From Leptospira langatensis (GTDB lineage: Bacteria > Spirochaetota > Leptospiria > Leptospirales > Leptospiraceae): DNA of 64,000 bases. The stretch is from the NCBI RefSeq assembly GCF_004770615.1, contig NZ_RQER01000005.1, forward strand, positions 186,001 to 250,000, read 5' to 3'. Numbering within the stretch: position 1 is the stretch's first letter; each line of letters opens with the position of its first letter. Below the pieces are notes generated by a model that worked only from the letters and a program-made list of their open reading frames with translations, had not been told where the DNA came from and ran no database searches. The position numbers and the translations under genes are program-made. Shown in pieces: positions 9,532 through 17,199 of the stretch.

Positions 9532-10110
9532 ATGGAATCAAATCGCTGGAAATTCTCCTTATTAGGAACGATTGCGATCATTCCCTTACTCTTTCTATTA
9601 TCTCCTAAAGACCCGGAGATGATACTTGCGGAGAAGGAGGTCCCGAACGAGATCCTATTCTTAGGCCAAAAGAAGGAATCCGTTTCTCTCAAAAATATCC
9701 TAACAGGAAAGCAGACCTTATTGTATTTCGGTTCCTTCGATTCCCCCGAAACGAATCAAAAAGACCTTCAGAAGTTCCTGACCCATTTCCAAGAGTCCGC
9801 TCCCTTAGGAGCGCAATTCGTATTCATCACCTTGGCTCCGAATAAAGATCATTATAAGAATCTAAAAAACCTTTTCGGAGACTTAGGGGAGAAGATCATA
9901 TTCCTAAGTCCAAACGGACCGAGTGCGGGAATGGAACTAGCAAGAGCCTTCGGTATCCAATCCTATATCATTCCTGAAATTGAAAGAATGAGATACCAAC
10001 CTGCTCTCATCTGGGTAGATGATTCTCCTAAGATCAGAGGCATCTTTCCGCATTTTGCAGAGCATCCGGATTCCATCAATATTCCTGAATTGCTAGTCCA
10101 AGCAAAATAA
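9532..10110 (+). CDS. SCO1/SenC-like thioredoxin-fold protein lacking the metal-binding cysteines
   Basis: A 192-residue protein with one N-terminal membrane anchor (about residues 8-24) and a thioredoxin-like body. The layout (QTLLYFGSFDSPETNQKDL, then AQFVFITLAPNKDHYKNL, then an EIERMRYQPALIWVDD strand) resembles SCO copper-assembly proteins. Where SCO proteins have FGYxxCPDVCP, this protein has FGSFDSPETNQ, so both cysteines of CxxxC are gone. If the family assignment is right it cannot bind copper or exchange thiols in the usual way. It follows the TonB operon after a terminator, in the same orientation. Function unknown. Confidence 0.6.
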   Translation: MESNRWKFSLLGTIAIIPLLFLLSPKDPEMILAEKEVPNEILFLGQKKESVSLKNILTGKQTLLYFGSFDSPETNQKDLQKFLTHFQESAPLGAQFVFITLAPNKDHYKNLKNLFGDLGEKIIFLSPNGPSAGMELARAFGIQSYIIPEIERMRYQPALIWVDDSPKIRGIFPHFAEHPDSINIPELLVQAK

Positions 10111-10266
10111 TCCGAAGTTCCCATAAAAATCCACATCTCATTTCTTTTACTAAGAATTTTCATCTTCGCTAAGCCGTTTATAGCTCGGAAAATCGTTGAT
10201 CAACTCGGGGATTTCGAAGTAAAGTGGAAAGCCGTGTTAAAAACTTCTTTCCCGGAGCGACTCACA

Positions 10267-10719
10267 ATGCAAAGAAAAATACCTTTGGTATTCTCGCTTT
10301 TGTTCCTAATATTCATTCTTCCCTTATCTGCACTTACTCCTCCTCCCCCCTTGGAGTCCCAGGTCAACGCTTCCAATTATATTGCATTTGCACGGCTCTC
10401 CAACGTAAAGGAAAGTAAGATCTCCTCCAATTCCATCTCGGTCACTGCGACTGTAGAAGTGCTAAAAGCGTTAAAAGGAGGAAGCGAACTGCCTCAAAAA
10501 TTCGACCTGGCATTCTTAGTATTTCCGGAATTATTCGGCAAGTGGCTGAAAGCCACTCCTCAGGAAGGAGAATATATTCTTTTTCTAATAAAGAAAAAAG
10601 TAAAGGATAGCAAAGGAACCGAGTCCGAGACCATTGCCCTTTACGAACCTCATCCTTATGCTTTCAGGGAATACAGCAAAGAACTGGAAGAAAAGATCCT
10701 ATCCCACGTTAAGAACTAA
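10267..10719 (+). CDS. Exported protein of unknown function
   Basis: I chose the ATG at 10267 because it begins a clear signal peptide (RKIPLVFSLLFLIFILPLSAL); an upstream in-frame start at 10234 would put a charged stretch ahead of it. The mature part of about 125 residues begins with a proline run and contains an alternating beta pattern (NYIAFARLSNVKESK, SVTATVEVLKALKGG). The next gene starts 13 bases after the stop, so the two are probably co-transcribed. The pattern ALKGGSELPQKFDLAFLV...PQEGEYILFL is reminiscent of small exported beta-sandwich proteins, but I cannot name a family. Confidence 0.7.
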   Translation: MQRKIPLVFSLLFLIFILPLSALTPPPPLESQVNASNYIAFARLSNVKESKISSNSISVTATVEVLKALKGGSELPQKFDLAFLVFPELFGKWLKATPQEGEYILFLIKKKVKDSKGTESETIALYEPHPYAFREYSKELEEKILSHVKN

Positions 10720-10732
10720 AAGGTATCCTAGA

Positions 10733-13177
10733 ATGAAATTGAATCTTCGTATATTATCAGTATTTACCTTCTTATTTTTCCTTTCATCGCCCGGCTCATT
10801 TGCCCAAAGCATTCCTACTTTAGGAATGAAACAGGAGCCTGCAGAATTGATCGCTTCCCTTAAAGAAGCCAATCCTTACAGGATCGCACATAGAGGACTT
10901 CCCTCTTCCGTGGACCTTTCTTCTTATATGCCTCCTGTGGGAGACCAGGGACAGCAAAGTTCCTGCGTGGCCTGGTCTACGGCCTATGCCACGAAGTCTT
11001 ATCAGGAATACATGGAAAGAAAGAATTCCGGGTGGAAACTAAGGGACTCTTCGGGTTCTCCCAATTATTCCAATATTTTTTCTCCCGCATTCATCTATAA
11101 CCAGATCAATGGAGGAAGGGATAACGGTTCTCTCATCTCCGACGCAATGCGTTTGGTCGTCGAAAATGGTGCGGCTCCTTGGAGCAGCATGCCTTATAAT
11201 CCGAATGACTATTTGAGCCGCCCTTCTTCGGCTGCTTTTAATACTGCATCCAATTATAAGGCGAAGGAATTCCTTAGGGTCCGACAAACCGATCCGAACG
11301 AAGTAAAGAACCAGCTCAATGAGGGAAGACCGGTAGTCGCAGGTATCTTAGTTTACGAAAACTTTATGAACCTCAAGGGCAATCAGATCTACAAGGAAGG
11401 GATCGGTAAGACATACGGAGGACATGCGATCGCAATCGTCGGATACGACGATTCGAAAGGAGCCTTTAAATTCATCAACTCCTGGAGCACCCAATGGGGC
11501 GACAATGGTTATGGATACATCGAGTATAAATGGTTCTCTAAGATCTGCCAATCGGCGTTTGTGATGGTGGATGATACTACTCCGGCTGCGACCACCACGA
11601 CAACAAACTCGGATACCACTAGTACCACTACTACTACGGATCCGGTTCTTCCTCCTGCAACCGATACAAAGCCTGTACCTCCGGAAAAAGTAAAACCTCT
11701 TCCTCCTAAGGAAATCTCCGCTTCCCAAGGTTCGTTCTCAGATAAGGTGACCCTGACATGGGAGTCCATTCCATTAGCGATCGGATACGAGATCTACAGA
11801 AAAGGATCGGGGGATTCTTCTTTTTCCAAGATCGGTCTTTCTCAAACAAACGGTTTCACTGACGATGGGGTGCAGAAGGACTACGCTTATTCGTACAAGA
11901 TCGCGACTCTGACAGACACCGATTCTTCAGACTTATCGAATGGAGAAGTGATTGGCTACGCTAAGACGGAAGAAGCTAAGGCTCCTCCAAAAGTAGTCGG
12001 CCTCAAAGCAAGCCAAGGACAGTTCTCCAATAAGATCGACCTTACTTGGGAAGTAATAGACGGAGCAAACGACTATTCCATCTACAAATGGAGCGCAACT
12101 CAAAAGAAATATCTTTCTCTGGGTAAGGCAAAAGTCGCAACATATTCCGATAACGGAGCAGCCAAGAATGGGGTCACTGAATTCTATGTGGTTGCTGCAA
12201 TAGGCAATGGCAAAACAGGAGAACCTTCTGACGCAGCATCCGGCTTTACTGCTAAACTTGCCGCTAAACCTTCTAAACCGATCGGGCTGAAGGCTACAAA
12301 AGGATTATATAATAGTAAAATAGATCTGCATTGGCAGAAGGTAGCTGGTGCATCCAAATATCTGATCTACAGATACAATATCACCGGGATTTTCGGAGGC
12401 GGGGCATGGTCAAAGTTAGCCGAAGAGTCCAGAGAAAATTTTAGCGATGAGAAACTATCCGGACAATACGCATTCTACGCAGTGGCGGCGGTGAACAAGG
12501 ACGGACTTGCCGGACCATTCTCAGACTACGCGTACGGCTTCATAGACCCGAACAAGCAGAGAGGCGCTAAATTACCTACCCCTGAAAATCTGAAAGGGAA
12601 TACGGATCCAAAAACCGGAAAGATCTCCCTAAAATGGGATCTGGTCAAAGGTGCTAACGAATATTACGTTTATAGAAAGAAGAGAGGATCTTCTTCTTGG
12701 GATTTCCTATCCGCAACGAACGATAAAACAGCCGTCTATACTGCCGATATTCCGGAGAAGGAAACCTTATATCTATACTCGGTCACTGCCAAAACAGACC
12801 TCGGGGGAGAAAGCGATAAGGCAACTCCTGTTTCTGCGGTCCTTTCCAAGGCAAAGCCTGCCGCCGCAATGCGCTCCTTTGGAGGAGATTCTAGTTTAGA
12901 AAAATTTAAAGGACCTTGGACTGCAATGTCTTGGGACGGATCCAAGGGAGTAAACCAAGTCCTTCTGGAGATCGAAAGCCAAGATAACGTGAATTACGTA
13001 GTGAAATTCAATAAGCAGAAAATCTTCGAGGGAAGATATGTAGAGAATAGCCCGATCATCGACAAGGAAGGAAAATTCAAGATCGAGATCGAGAATTCAG
13101 GAGACGCACTTCAGGTTACATTAAAGGACAATGGGATCATCAACCAAAAGGCCACTTTGAACTTCCTGAAAGAATAA
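10733..13177 (+). CDS. Secreted papain-like (C1A) cysteine protease with fibronectin type III repeats
   Basis: An 814-residue exported protein. The start at 10733 gives a signal peptide with cleavage near SFA/QS (residues 24-25); a longer upstream frame only overlaps the previous gene. Residues 60-280 are a papain-fold peptidase: oxyanion Gln73 and nucleophile Cys78 in DQGQQSSC, catalytic His231 in YGGHAIAIVGYDD and Asn249 in FINSWSTQWG. A threonine/proline linker (282-325, nearly pure Thr in places) leads to three or four fibronectin type III modules between about 328 and 740 (each with a DLTWE/KLHW-like strand and a YAYSY/YAFYAVAAV strand). A C-terminal beta domain of about 70 residues follows. 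The fibronectin repeats suggest binding to host or matrix surfaces or spacing from the cell; this is inference. Confidence 0.88.
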   Translation: MKLNLRILSVFTFLFFLSSPGSFAQSIPTLGMKQEPAELIASLKEANPYRIAHRGLPSSVDLSSYMPPVGDQGQQSSCVAWSTAYATKSYQEYMERKNSGWKLRDSSGSPNYSNIFSPAFIYNQINGGRDNGSLISDAMRLVVENGAAPWSSMPYNPNDYLSRPSSAAFNTASNYKAKEFLRVRQTDPNEVKNQLNEGRPVVAGILVYENFMNLKGNQIYKEGIGKTYGGHAIAIVGYDDSKGAFKFINSWSTQWGDNGYGYIEYKWFSKICQSAFVMVDDTTPAATTTTTNSDTTSTTTTTDPVLPPATDTKPVPPEKVKPLPPKEISASQGSFSDKVTLTWESIPLAIGYEIYRKGSGDSSFSKIGLSQTNGFTDDGVQKDYAYSYKIATLTDTDSSDLSNGEVIGYAKTEEAKAPPKVVGLKASQGQFSNKIDLTWEVIDGANDYSIYKWSATQKKYLSLGKAKVATYSDNGAAKNGVTEFYVVAAIGNGKTGEPSDAASGFTAKLAAKPSKPIGLKATKGLYNSKIDLHWQKVAGASKYLIYRYNITGIFGGGAWSKLAEESRENFSDEKLSGQYAFYAVAAVNKDGLAGPFSDYAYGFIDPNKQRGAKLPTPENLKGNTDPKTGKISLKWDLVKGANEYYVYRKKRGSSSWDFLSATNDKTAVYTADIPEKETLYLYSVTAKTDLGGESDKATPVSAVLSKAKPAAAMRSFGGDSSLEKFKGPWTAMSWDGSKGVNQVLLEIESQDNVNYVVKFNKQKIFEGRYVENSPIIDKEGKFKIEIENSGDALQVTLKDNGIINQKATLNFLKE

Positions 13178-13277
13178 AGGCTGCTCAAAAGAGTTCCCAC
13201 AGGATTGAAGGCGAAAATTTTAGCTTGTGAGATCGCAGTTTTTGTGATATGCGAGATGAGCGATCCCACGAGCCACT

Positions 13278-13302
13278 CCCCCCTCCCGAAACAGGGCGGG
13301 GG
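13278..13302. repeat. GC-rich intergenic hairpin
   Basis: A run of six C, then T, then CCC is followed after GAAACA by GGG, C and five G, giving an eight-pair stem with one mismatch. Similar C-rich/G-rich hairpins are common between Leptospira genes. It lies 100 bases after the protease stop and just before the palindrome at 13311. Confidence 0.55.
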
Positions 13303-13310
13303 CCGACCAA

Positions 13311-13338
13311 AAAAGCTGTAGGAGTTCCTACAGCTTTT
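13311..13338. terminator. Bidirectional terminator palindrome between convergent genes
   Basis: A perfect 28-base palindrome, with arms AAAAGCTGTAGGA and TCCTACAGCTTTT around a GT centre. It carries A-runs on one side and T-runs on the other, so it can end transcription from both the protease gene (plus) and the EAL gene (minus, stop at 13341). Its core TGTAGGAGTTCCTACA belongs to a dispersed element familiar from Leptospira intergenic regions. Confidence 0.8.
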
Positions 13339-13340
13339 CC

Positions 13341-14714
13341 TTAAAACAGATCCAGGTCTCTAGCTAAAACGAATATATTCCCGACACTCTTCAGTCTTTC
13401 GGTTAACTCGGGGGAACTTAAGATCTTAGTAACAACGGTTTCAGGAAGCTTCTGCATCTCCTTGAAGCGTTCCTTATAATCTTCTATCCAGATCTTTCTA
13501 CAGAATAGATTGGCTTGGAAATAATACACTTGGTGAGTAATGAGAAAGTTGAGAGAGTCTATATCTTCCAGCGCTTCCGCGGTGATGATCGCTTCTCTAT
13601 TATCGGAAAGTCTTCTGCAATAATCTATAAATGCAAGGTTGTCGAGGAATTTCGTTAGATCCTGATCCGCTTTGAACTTGAAGCTGATCGGATCCAACTT
13701 GAATTCTTTGATCATCTCTCCTAAGTCCAAAACCACCTGGTGACTTTGGCTTTTAACTCCAAAATCATCCGCAGCAAAGCTAATCCCGAAATTCCAAAAC
13801 CTTCTGCACACCGATTTTAGAGTGGCTTCCGATTCTTCATAAGGCTTTTCGATCAGCTCCATACGGATATTCTGAGGATTTAGATTCTGCTTCAATAGTA
13901 GCTCATGGAACCGAGTTACCTTCTCATCTGTATCGAAGGTATCGATGAGGGTTTGGGGTGAAATATTAAATTTCAATAATCCAGGAGAGCCGTTGCAAGA
14001 CATGATCAACTTTTCGATGATCAGAAGCTCGATCCGATTCAAGTCTTGGTCGTGAGGAATATCACGGATCAGGTCGGAGTAACCCGCATACGCTTCCCCG
14101 CCTACGAAGACCTCTCCCCCTTTCATGGAGAAGGTATGGTCCCTATGATTATAGTGAATGATAGGCTGGATAACTGCGTCTGGACGATCGTTGGCAAAAT
14201 AGTCGTTTACCCGATTTAGGTAAGTCCAACTCCAACGGACCAAATTGTCCTTTAGATTCTTTAAAGAAGAAGAATCCAGTTCCCTAAAGATCTCTTCAAC
14301 ATAGGAGATAAAATTACATTGGGTCCTTCCGATCCCGAAATCGAAATTCAAGGATCCTGAACGCACGGACTGATCGTGAAACCTTCCCATGGCGGCATCA
14401 AAATTCGCCAGATTCTCCATACCGGAATGGTCGATCGGAGCCACCCCGATCAATAGGTTCTTCTTGTCCCCATAGGCATAATAACGGAAGAGCTCTCTGT
14501 GAGAAGGTTCAATATCCGAGATCCTTTGAGGGATCAATTGGATAAACTCAACTAGAGAGATGGTAGAGATATTCTGAAAGCGAAGAAGGAAGATAGGCTT
14601 CCCTCGATTCTCATTTATGAATACCGTCTTAAACTGCTCGAGATCCCCCAAATCGAAGGATCTTAGTTTTAAGTCAGAGGTATCTGTCATTTCGTTTTCA
14701 GCATGAATCGGCAT
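13341..14714 (-). CDS. EAL-domain protein with a degenerate active site
   Basis: A 457-residue soluble protein. The C-terminal part (about residues 185-430) follows the c-di-GMP phosphodiesterase (EAL) pattern: GGEAYAGYS at 206-213 in place of the EALxR motif, KFNISPQTL at 248-256, MELIEK at 285-290, ADDFG at 315-319, AEALE at 379-383 and YFQANLF at 398-404. The metal and base residues normally in the D-x-I-K-I-D strand read DPISFK, so the catalytic Lys and the following Asp are lost. This points to a binding or regulatory role rather than hydrolysis. The first 180 residues match nothing I recognise. A second possible start is an ATG at codon 9. Confidence 0.75.
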   Translation of the reverse strand: MPIHAENEMTDTSDLKLRSFDLGDLEQFKTVFINENRGKPIFLLRFQNISTISLVEFIQLIPQRISDIEPSHRELFRYYAYGDKKNLLIGVAPIDHSGMENLANFDAAMGRFHDQSVRSGSLNFDFGIGRTQCNFISYVEEIFRELDSSSLKNLKDNLVRWSWTYLNRVNDYFANDRPDAVIQPIIHYNHRDHTFSMKGGEVFVGGEAYAGYSDLIRDIPHDQDLNRIELLIIEKLIMSCNGSPGLLKFNISPQTLIDTFDTDEKVTRFHELLLKQNLNPQNIRMELIEKPYEESEATLKSVCRRFWNFGISFAADDFGVKSQSHQVVLDLGEMIKEFKLDPISFKFKADQDLTKFLDNLAFIDYCRRLSDNREAIITAEALEDIDSLNFLITHQVYYFQANLFCRKIWIEDYKERFKEMQKLPETVVTKILSSPELTERLKSVGNIFVLARDLDLF

Positions 14715-14768
14715 AGGGACGGATTTTGCAAGCGTAACCCGTGGACTGGATTTTAAACGACTGTTGTT

Positions 14769-16199
14769 TTATGTAAAGCGGAATCGCAAACTCTCATTTG
14801 TAATCCGATCCTTGCCTAATTCCGATAATTTTCTTTGTCCAGGACCATCATTTACTAGAGTAATATCCCCTTCCATTATTACTTTTGTATCAAACAAAAT
14901 ATCTCCCTGCACTTTTAAAGAGGTGCAGCGCACCAAAGAGGGAATGATCTGCATTCTTTCATTAAAGTCTCCTACCTTCTTATAATAGGATTCATCCAAA
15001 GAGACTACTAACTCCGCAAGTCCTGCTTCCTTTCTTTCCCCGGACATGGTTACGGAAAAATCATGATTTAAGGAATAGGCATCGGAGCGGCGCACTAGAT
15101 AATCTTCGCATTTCTTTACCGGAGCGAATCTATCTCTTGGAATAATAATGCCCTTGGCTTTAGAGAAGTTTTGGATCGCTGAACCCATCGCTGTCTCCAG
15201 CTGTAGGACCTCCTTCCCTTCTACCTTTTTAGGATTTACGATCAAGGAGAGTTTGAACTTTTCTGAAAGAAGCTTTTGTTTGAGAACATCCAATCTGATC
15301 CAAAGATTATTCGTGGAGAATGTTCTAAATTTTCCTAAGCCTTCAAACTCATGCATATGTTCCGCTGGCACTTGAGCCGTCTCCAGCAATTGTAAGTTCT
15401 TTTTTTCTTTGCCGACTACTCTTCTGAAGATCGCTCCTCCTTTCTTGTCGGCAAGAGTCTTAGGAGTCATCTCCATACAGAACTCCAGACCCTCTTTCAG
15501 AATGTATTCCAAAATTCCTGCATGTACTGTAGCGCCCAAATTGTCTCCGTTGGAAACGAATGCGACCTTATACCCTTTCTCTAAGAGCTGATCCAGTAGA
15601 CCGGTCTCCAAAAGAGTGAACCAAATGTCCCCGTGTCCGGGAGGACACCATTCTTCGTTCTTATCTTTTTCCGATTCGAGAGGAACCAAGTTCGGGACCA
15701 CAAGCCTCGGCACCTTATGCTGCAAGAAACTCATAGGATAATTTTGGGTGAAGCCGATCTTCTTTAATTCGGAGAGGCTTTGCTCTTGGGTACTGAAACT
15801 GTCCATGAGCACAAGCGGAACTTCTAATCGATATTGCTCTCTGATAAATCCGATCTGCCTGCAAATGATCTCTAAAAAGGACATTCCGTCCTTGATCTCT
15901 ATCAGGGATTTGGGCCCGGATAGACCCATACTGGTACCAAGCCCGCCGTTCAATTTGATAACGACTAGTTCTTTGAGATATGTAGGATCTCCTACATACG
16001 AGGACTCAATTTTTTCCAAAGAGATCTCATCGGAAGAAGGATCCAGATCCCCAACTTCTTCCCATTTTACGATCCCAGTCTCTCCGTTCCGGACCTCTTG
16101 GATCTTAGATAGAAAATCGGAAATGAATTCGGAAGAGAGACCTTCCTTTAACATCTTCTCTCGGATCAATTTTTCAGATTCAGCGATCATCGGATCCAT
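14769..16199 (-). CDS. UTP-glucose-1-phosphate uridylyltransferase (UDPGP family)
   Basis: A 476-residue enzyme that makes UDP-glucose from UTP and glucose-1-phosphate for surface polysaccharides and glycolipids. The nucleotide-binding signature VIKLNGGLGTSMGLSGPKSL is at about 80-99, the expected GHGDIW motif and the NGDNLGAT motif follow, and the C-terminus forms the left-handed beta helix (LKVQGDILF, VIMEGDITLVND). This is the eukaryote-like UDPGP family, not the GalU family of most bacteria. It overlaps the upstream exported-protein gene by 13 bases, suggesting co-transcription. Confidence 0.9.
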   Translation of the reverse strand: MDPMIAESEKLIREKMLKEGLSSEFISDFLSKIQEVRNGETGIVKWEEVGDLDPSSDEISLEKIESSYVGDPTYLKELVVIKLNGGLGTSMGLSGPKSLIEIKDGMSFLEIICRQIGFIREQYRLEVPLVLMDSFSTQEQSLSELKKIGFTQNYPMSFLQHKVPRLVVPNLVPLESEKDKNEEWCPPGHGDIWFTLLETGLLDQLLEKGYKVAFVSNGDNLGATVHAGILEYILKEGLEFCMEMTPKTLADKKGGAIFRRVVGKEKKNLQLLETAQVPAEHMHEFEGLGKFRTFSTNNLWIRLDVLKQKLLSEKFKLSLIVNPKKVEGKEVLQLETAMGSAIQNFSKAKGIIIPRDRFAPVKKCEDYLVRRSDAYSLNHDFSVTMSGERKEAGLAELVVSLDESYYKKVGDFNERMQIIPSLVRCTSLKVQGDILFDTKVIMEGDITLVNDGPGQRKLSELGKDRITNESLRFRFT

Positions 16200-16591
16200 C
16201 TTATAATTCCTTTCGCATCATATATTTCATCGAACTCGCCTAATTCAATCGTATATTTCTCTTCTTGGGAAGAAGGGTCATAGATCAATTTGAGTTTTAT
16301 CTCCCTTCCTCCTTCTTTCTGTACAGGCCTCTCACCTTCTTCCGCATAGAGAGGAAGAAATACTACAAAGGAATAGATATATACCGACTTCTTTGCGCTT
16401 CTTCTATAATAGAGCACGCCCTTGCCTGAAAGATCCCTTTTGAGGATCCTTGTATACGGCACGGGAAAAGTCTTGTTCCAAGTGTTTAAAAGGATTTTAT
16501 CCATCTCCGAATGCTTTGGAACCTCGGAATACAGATCTGTTACAAAGATCAAAAGAAAAACAAATACGATCGGGCGAAGAATAGACTTCAT
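16187..16591 (-). CDS. Small exported protein of unknown function
   Basis: A 134-residue protein with a signal peptide (LRPIVFVFLLIFVTDLYS, cleavage near residue 22) and a mature domain rich in charged beta strands (KKSVYIYSFVVFLPLY, EIKLKLIYD, KYTIELGEF). No motif I can assign. It overlaps the UDP-glucose pyrophosphorylase start by 13 bases, so the pair is likely one transcript, perhaps a coincidence of packing rather than function. Confidence 0.65.
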   Translation of the reverse strand: MKSILRPIVFVFLLIFVTDLYSEVPKHSEMDKILLNTWNKTFPVPYTRILKRDLSGKGVLYYRRSAKKSVYIYSFVVFLPLYAEEGERPVQKEGGREIKLKLIYDPSSQEEKYTIELGEFDEIYDAKGIIRWIR

Positions 16592-16633
16592 AAACCTTCT
16601 AGACAGGTTGAGATACCCAGCCTATCCTTCAAG

Positions 16634-17185
16634 TTATTTAATAGATTCTTTATATTTAGAGTAGGTATCGTCGTCCGAATCGAACAAGATGTCGGCAGTA
16701 GCGCAGATGACTCCGCTTAAGGATACGATCCTGATATTTAGGAGAAAAACCTGATCTTGGAATACGACCTGACCGAGAGTTAGATACTCTGCTCCGAATA
16801 ATTTCCCCGCGGAAACGATCTGATCGCTTAGCACTAACCCCGTTTCCTGAAACGTCTGCTCTCCTACGACTCGATTCAGCCTATCTCTCTCTAAGAGTAT
16901 AAAAGTCTTAGGGTCGAATAATTCCTTACTCAAACGATCCGAGATCATTCTGCCCAATTGGGAGTTTTTTCCTTCTTCGTTAATAATGTCCAGAATACCG
17001 AGTCTCGCAGGTAGTTTTCCTCCTTGTGCCTTAAGAGAAGCTAAGAACTGGTATCTAAGCTCGGAGGCGATCGTTGCAGTCGCCGAATTCGGATCCTTTG
17101 CCTTAAGCTTAGTTCCAGGACCGGAAGCACAGTCGATCAGCAAGAACAAGAAAACGAATGGGAAGAGAAACATGTTATTTTTCAT
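16634..17185 (-). CDS. CsgG/FlgO-like lipoprotein
   Basis: A 183-residue lipoprotein with lipobox LLIDC (cysteine 19). The mature part follows the FlgO/CsgG nucleotide-fold pattern seen in outer-membrane assembly lipoproteins: RLGILDIINEEGKNSQLGRMISD, then TFILLERDRLNRVVGEQ, then AGKLFGAEYLTLGQV. Related proteins sit in the outer membrane of flagellated or curli-secreting bacteria; in spirochaetes their exact role is not established. It lies 14 bases downstream of the 7TM-DISM sensor gene, so the two are likely co-expressed. Confidence 0.72.
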   Translation of the reverse strand: MKNNMFLFPFVFLFLLIDCASGPGTKLKAKDPNSATATIASELRYQFLASLKAQGGKLPARLGILDIINEEGKNSQLGRMISDRLSKELFDPKTFILLERDRLNRVVGEQTFQETGLVLSDQIVSAGKLFGAEYLTLGQVVFQDQVFLLNIRIVSLSGVICATADILFDSDDDTYSKYKESIK

Positions 17186-17199
17186 TTGAGAACCTAATA

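Noticed and set aside
11581..11640. Thr-rich stretch in the protease as a tandem DNA repeat
   Set aside because: ACC/ACT triplets encode the linker and are not arranged as a clean tandem repeat.
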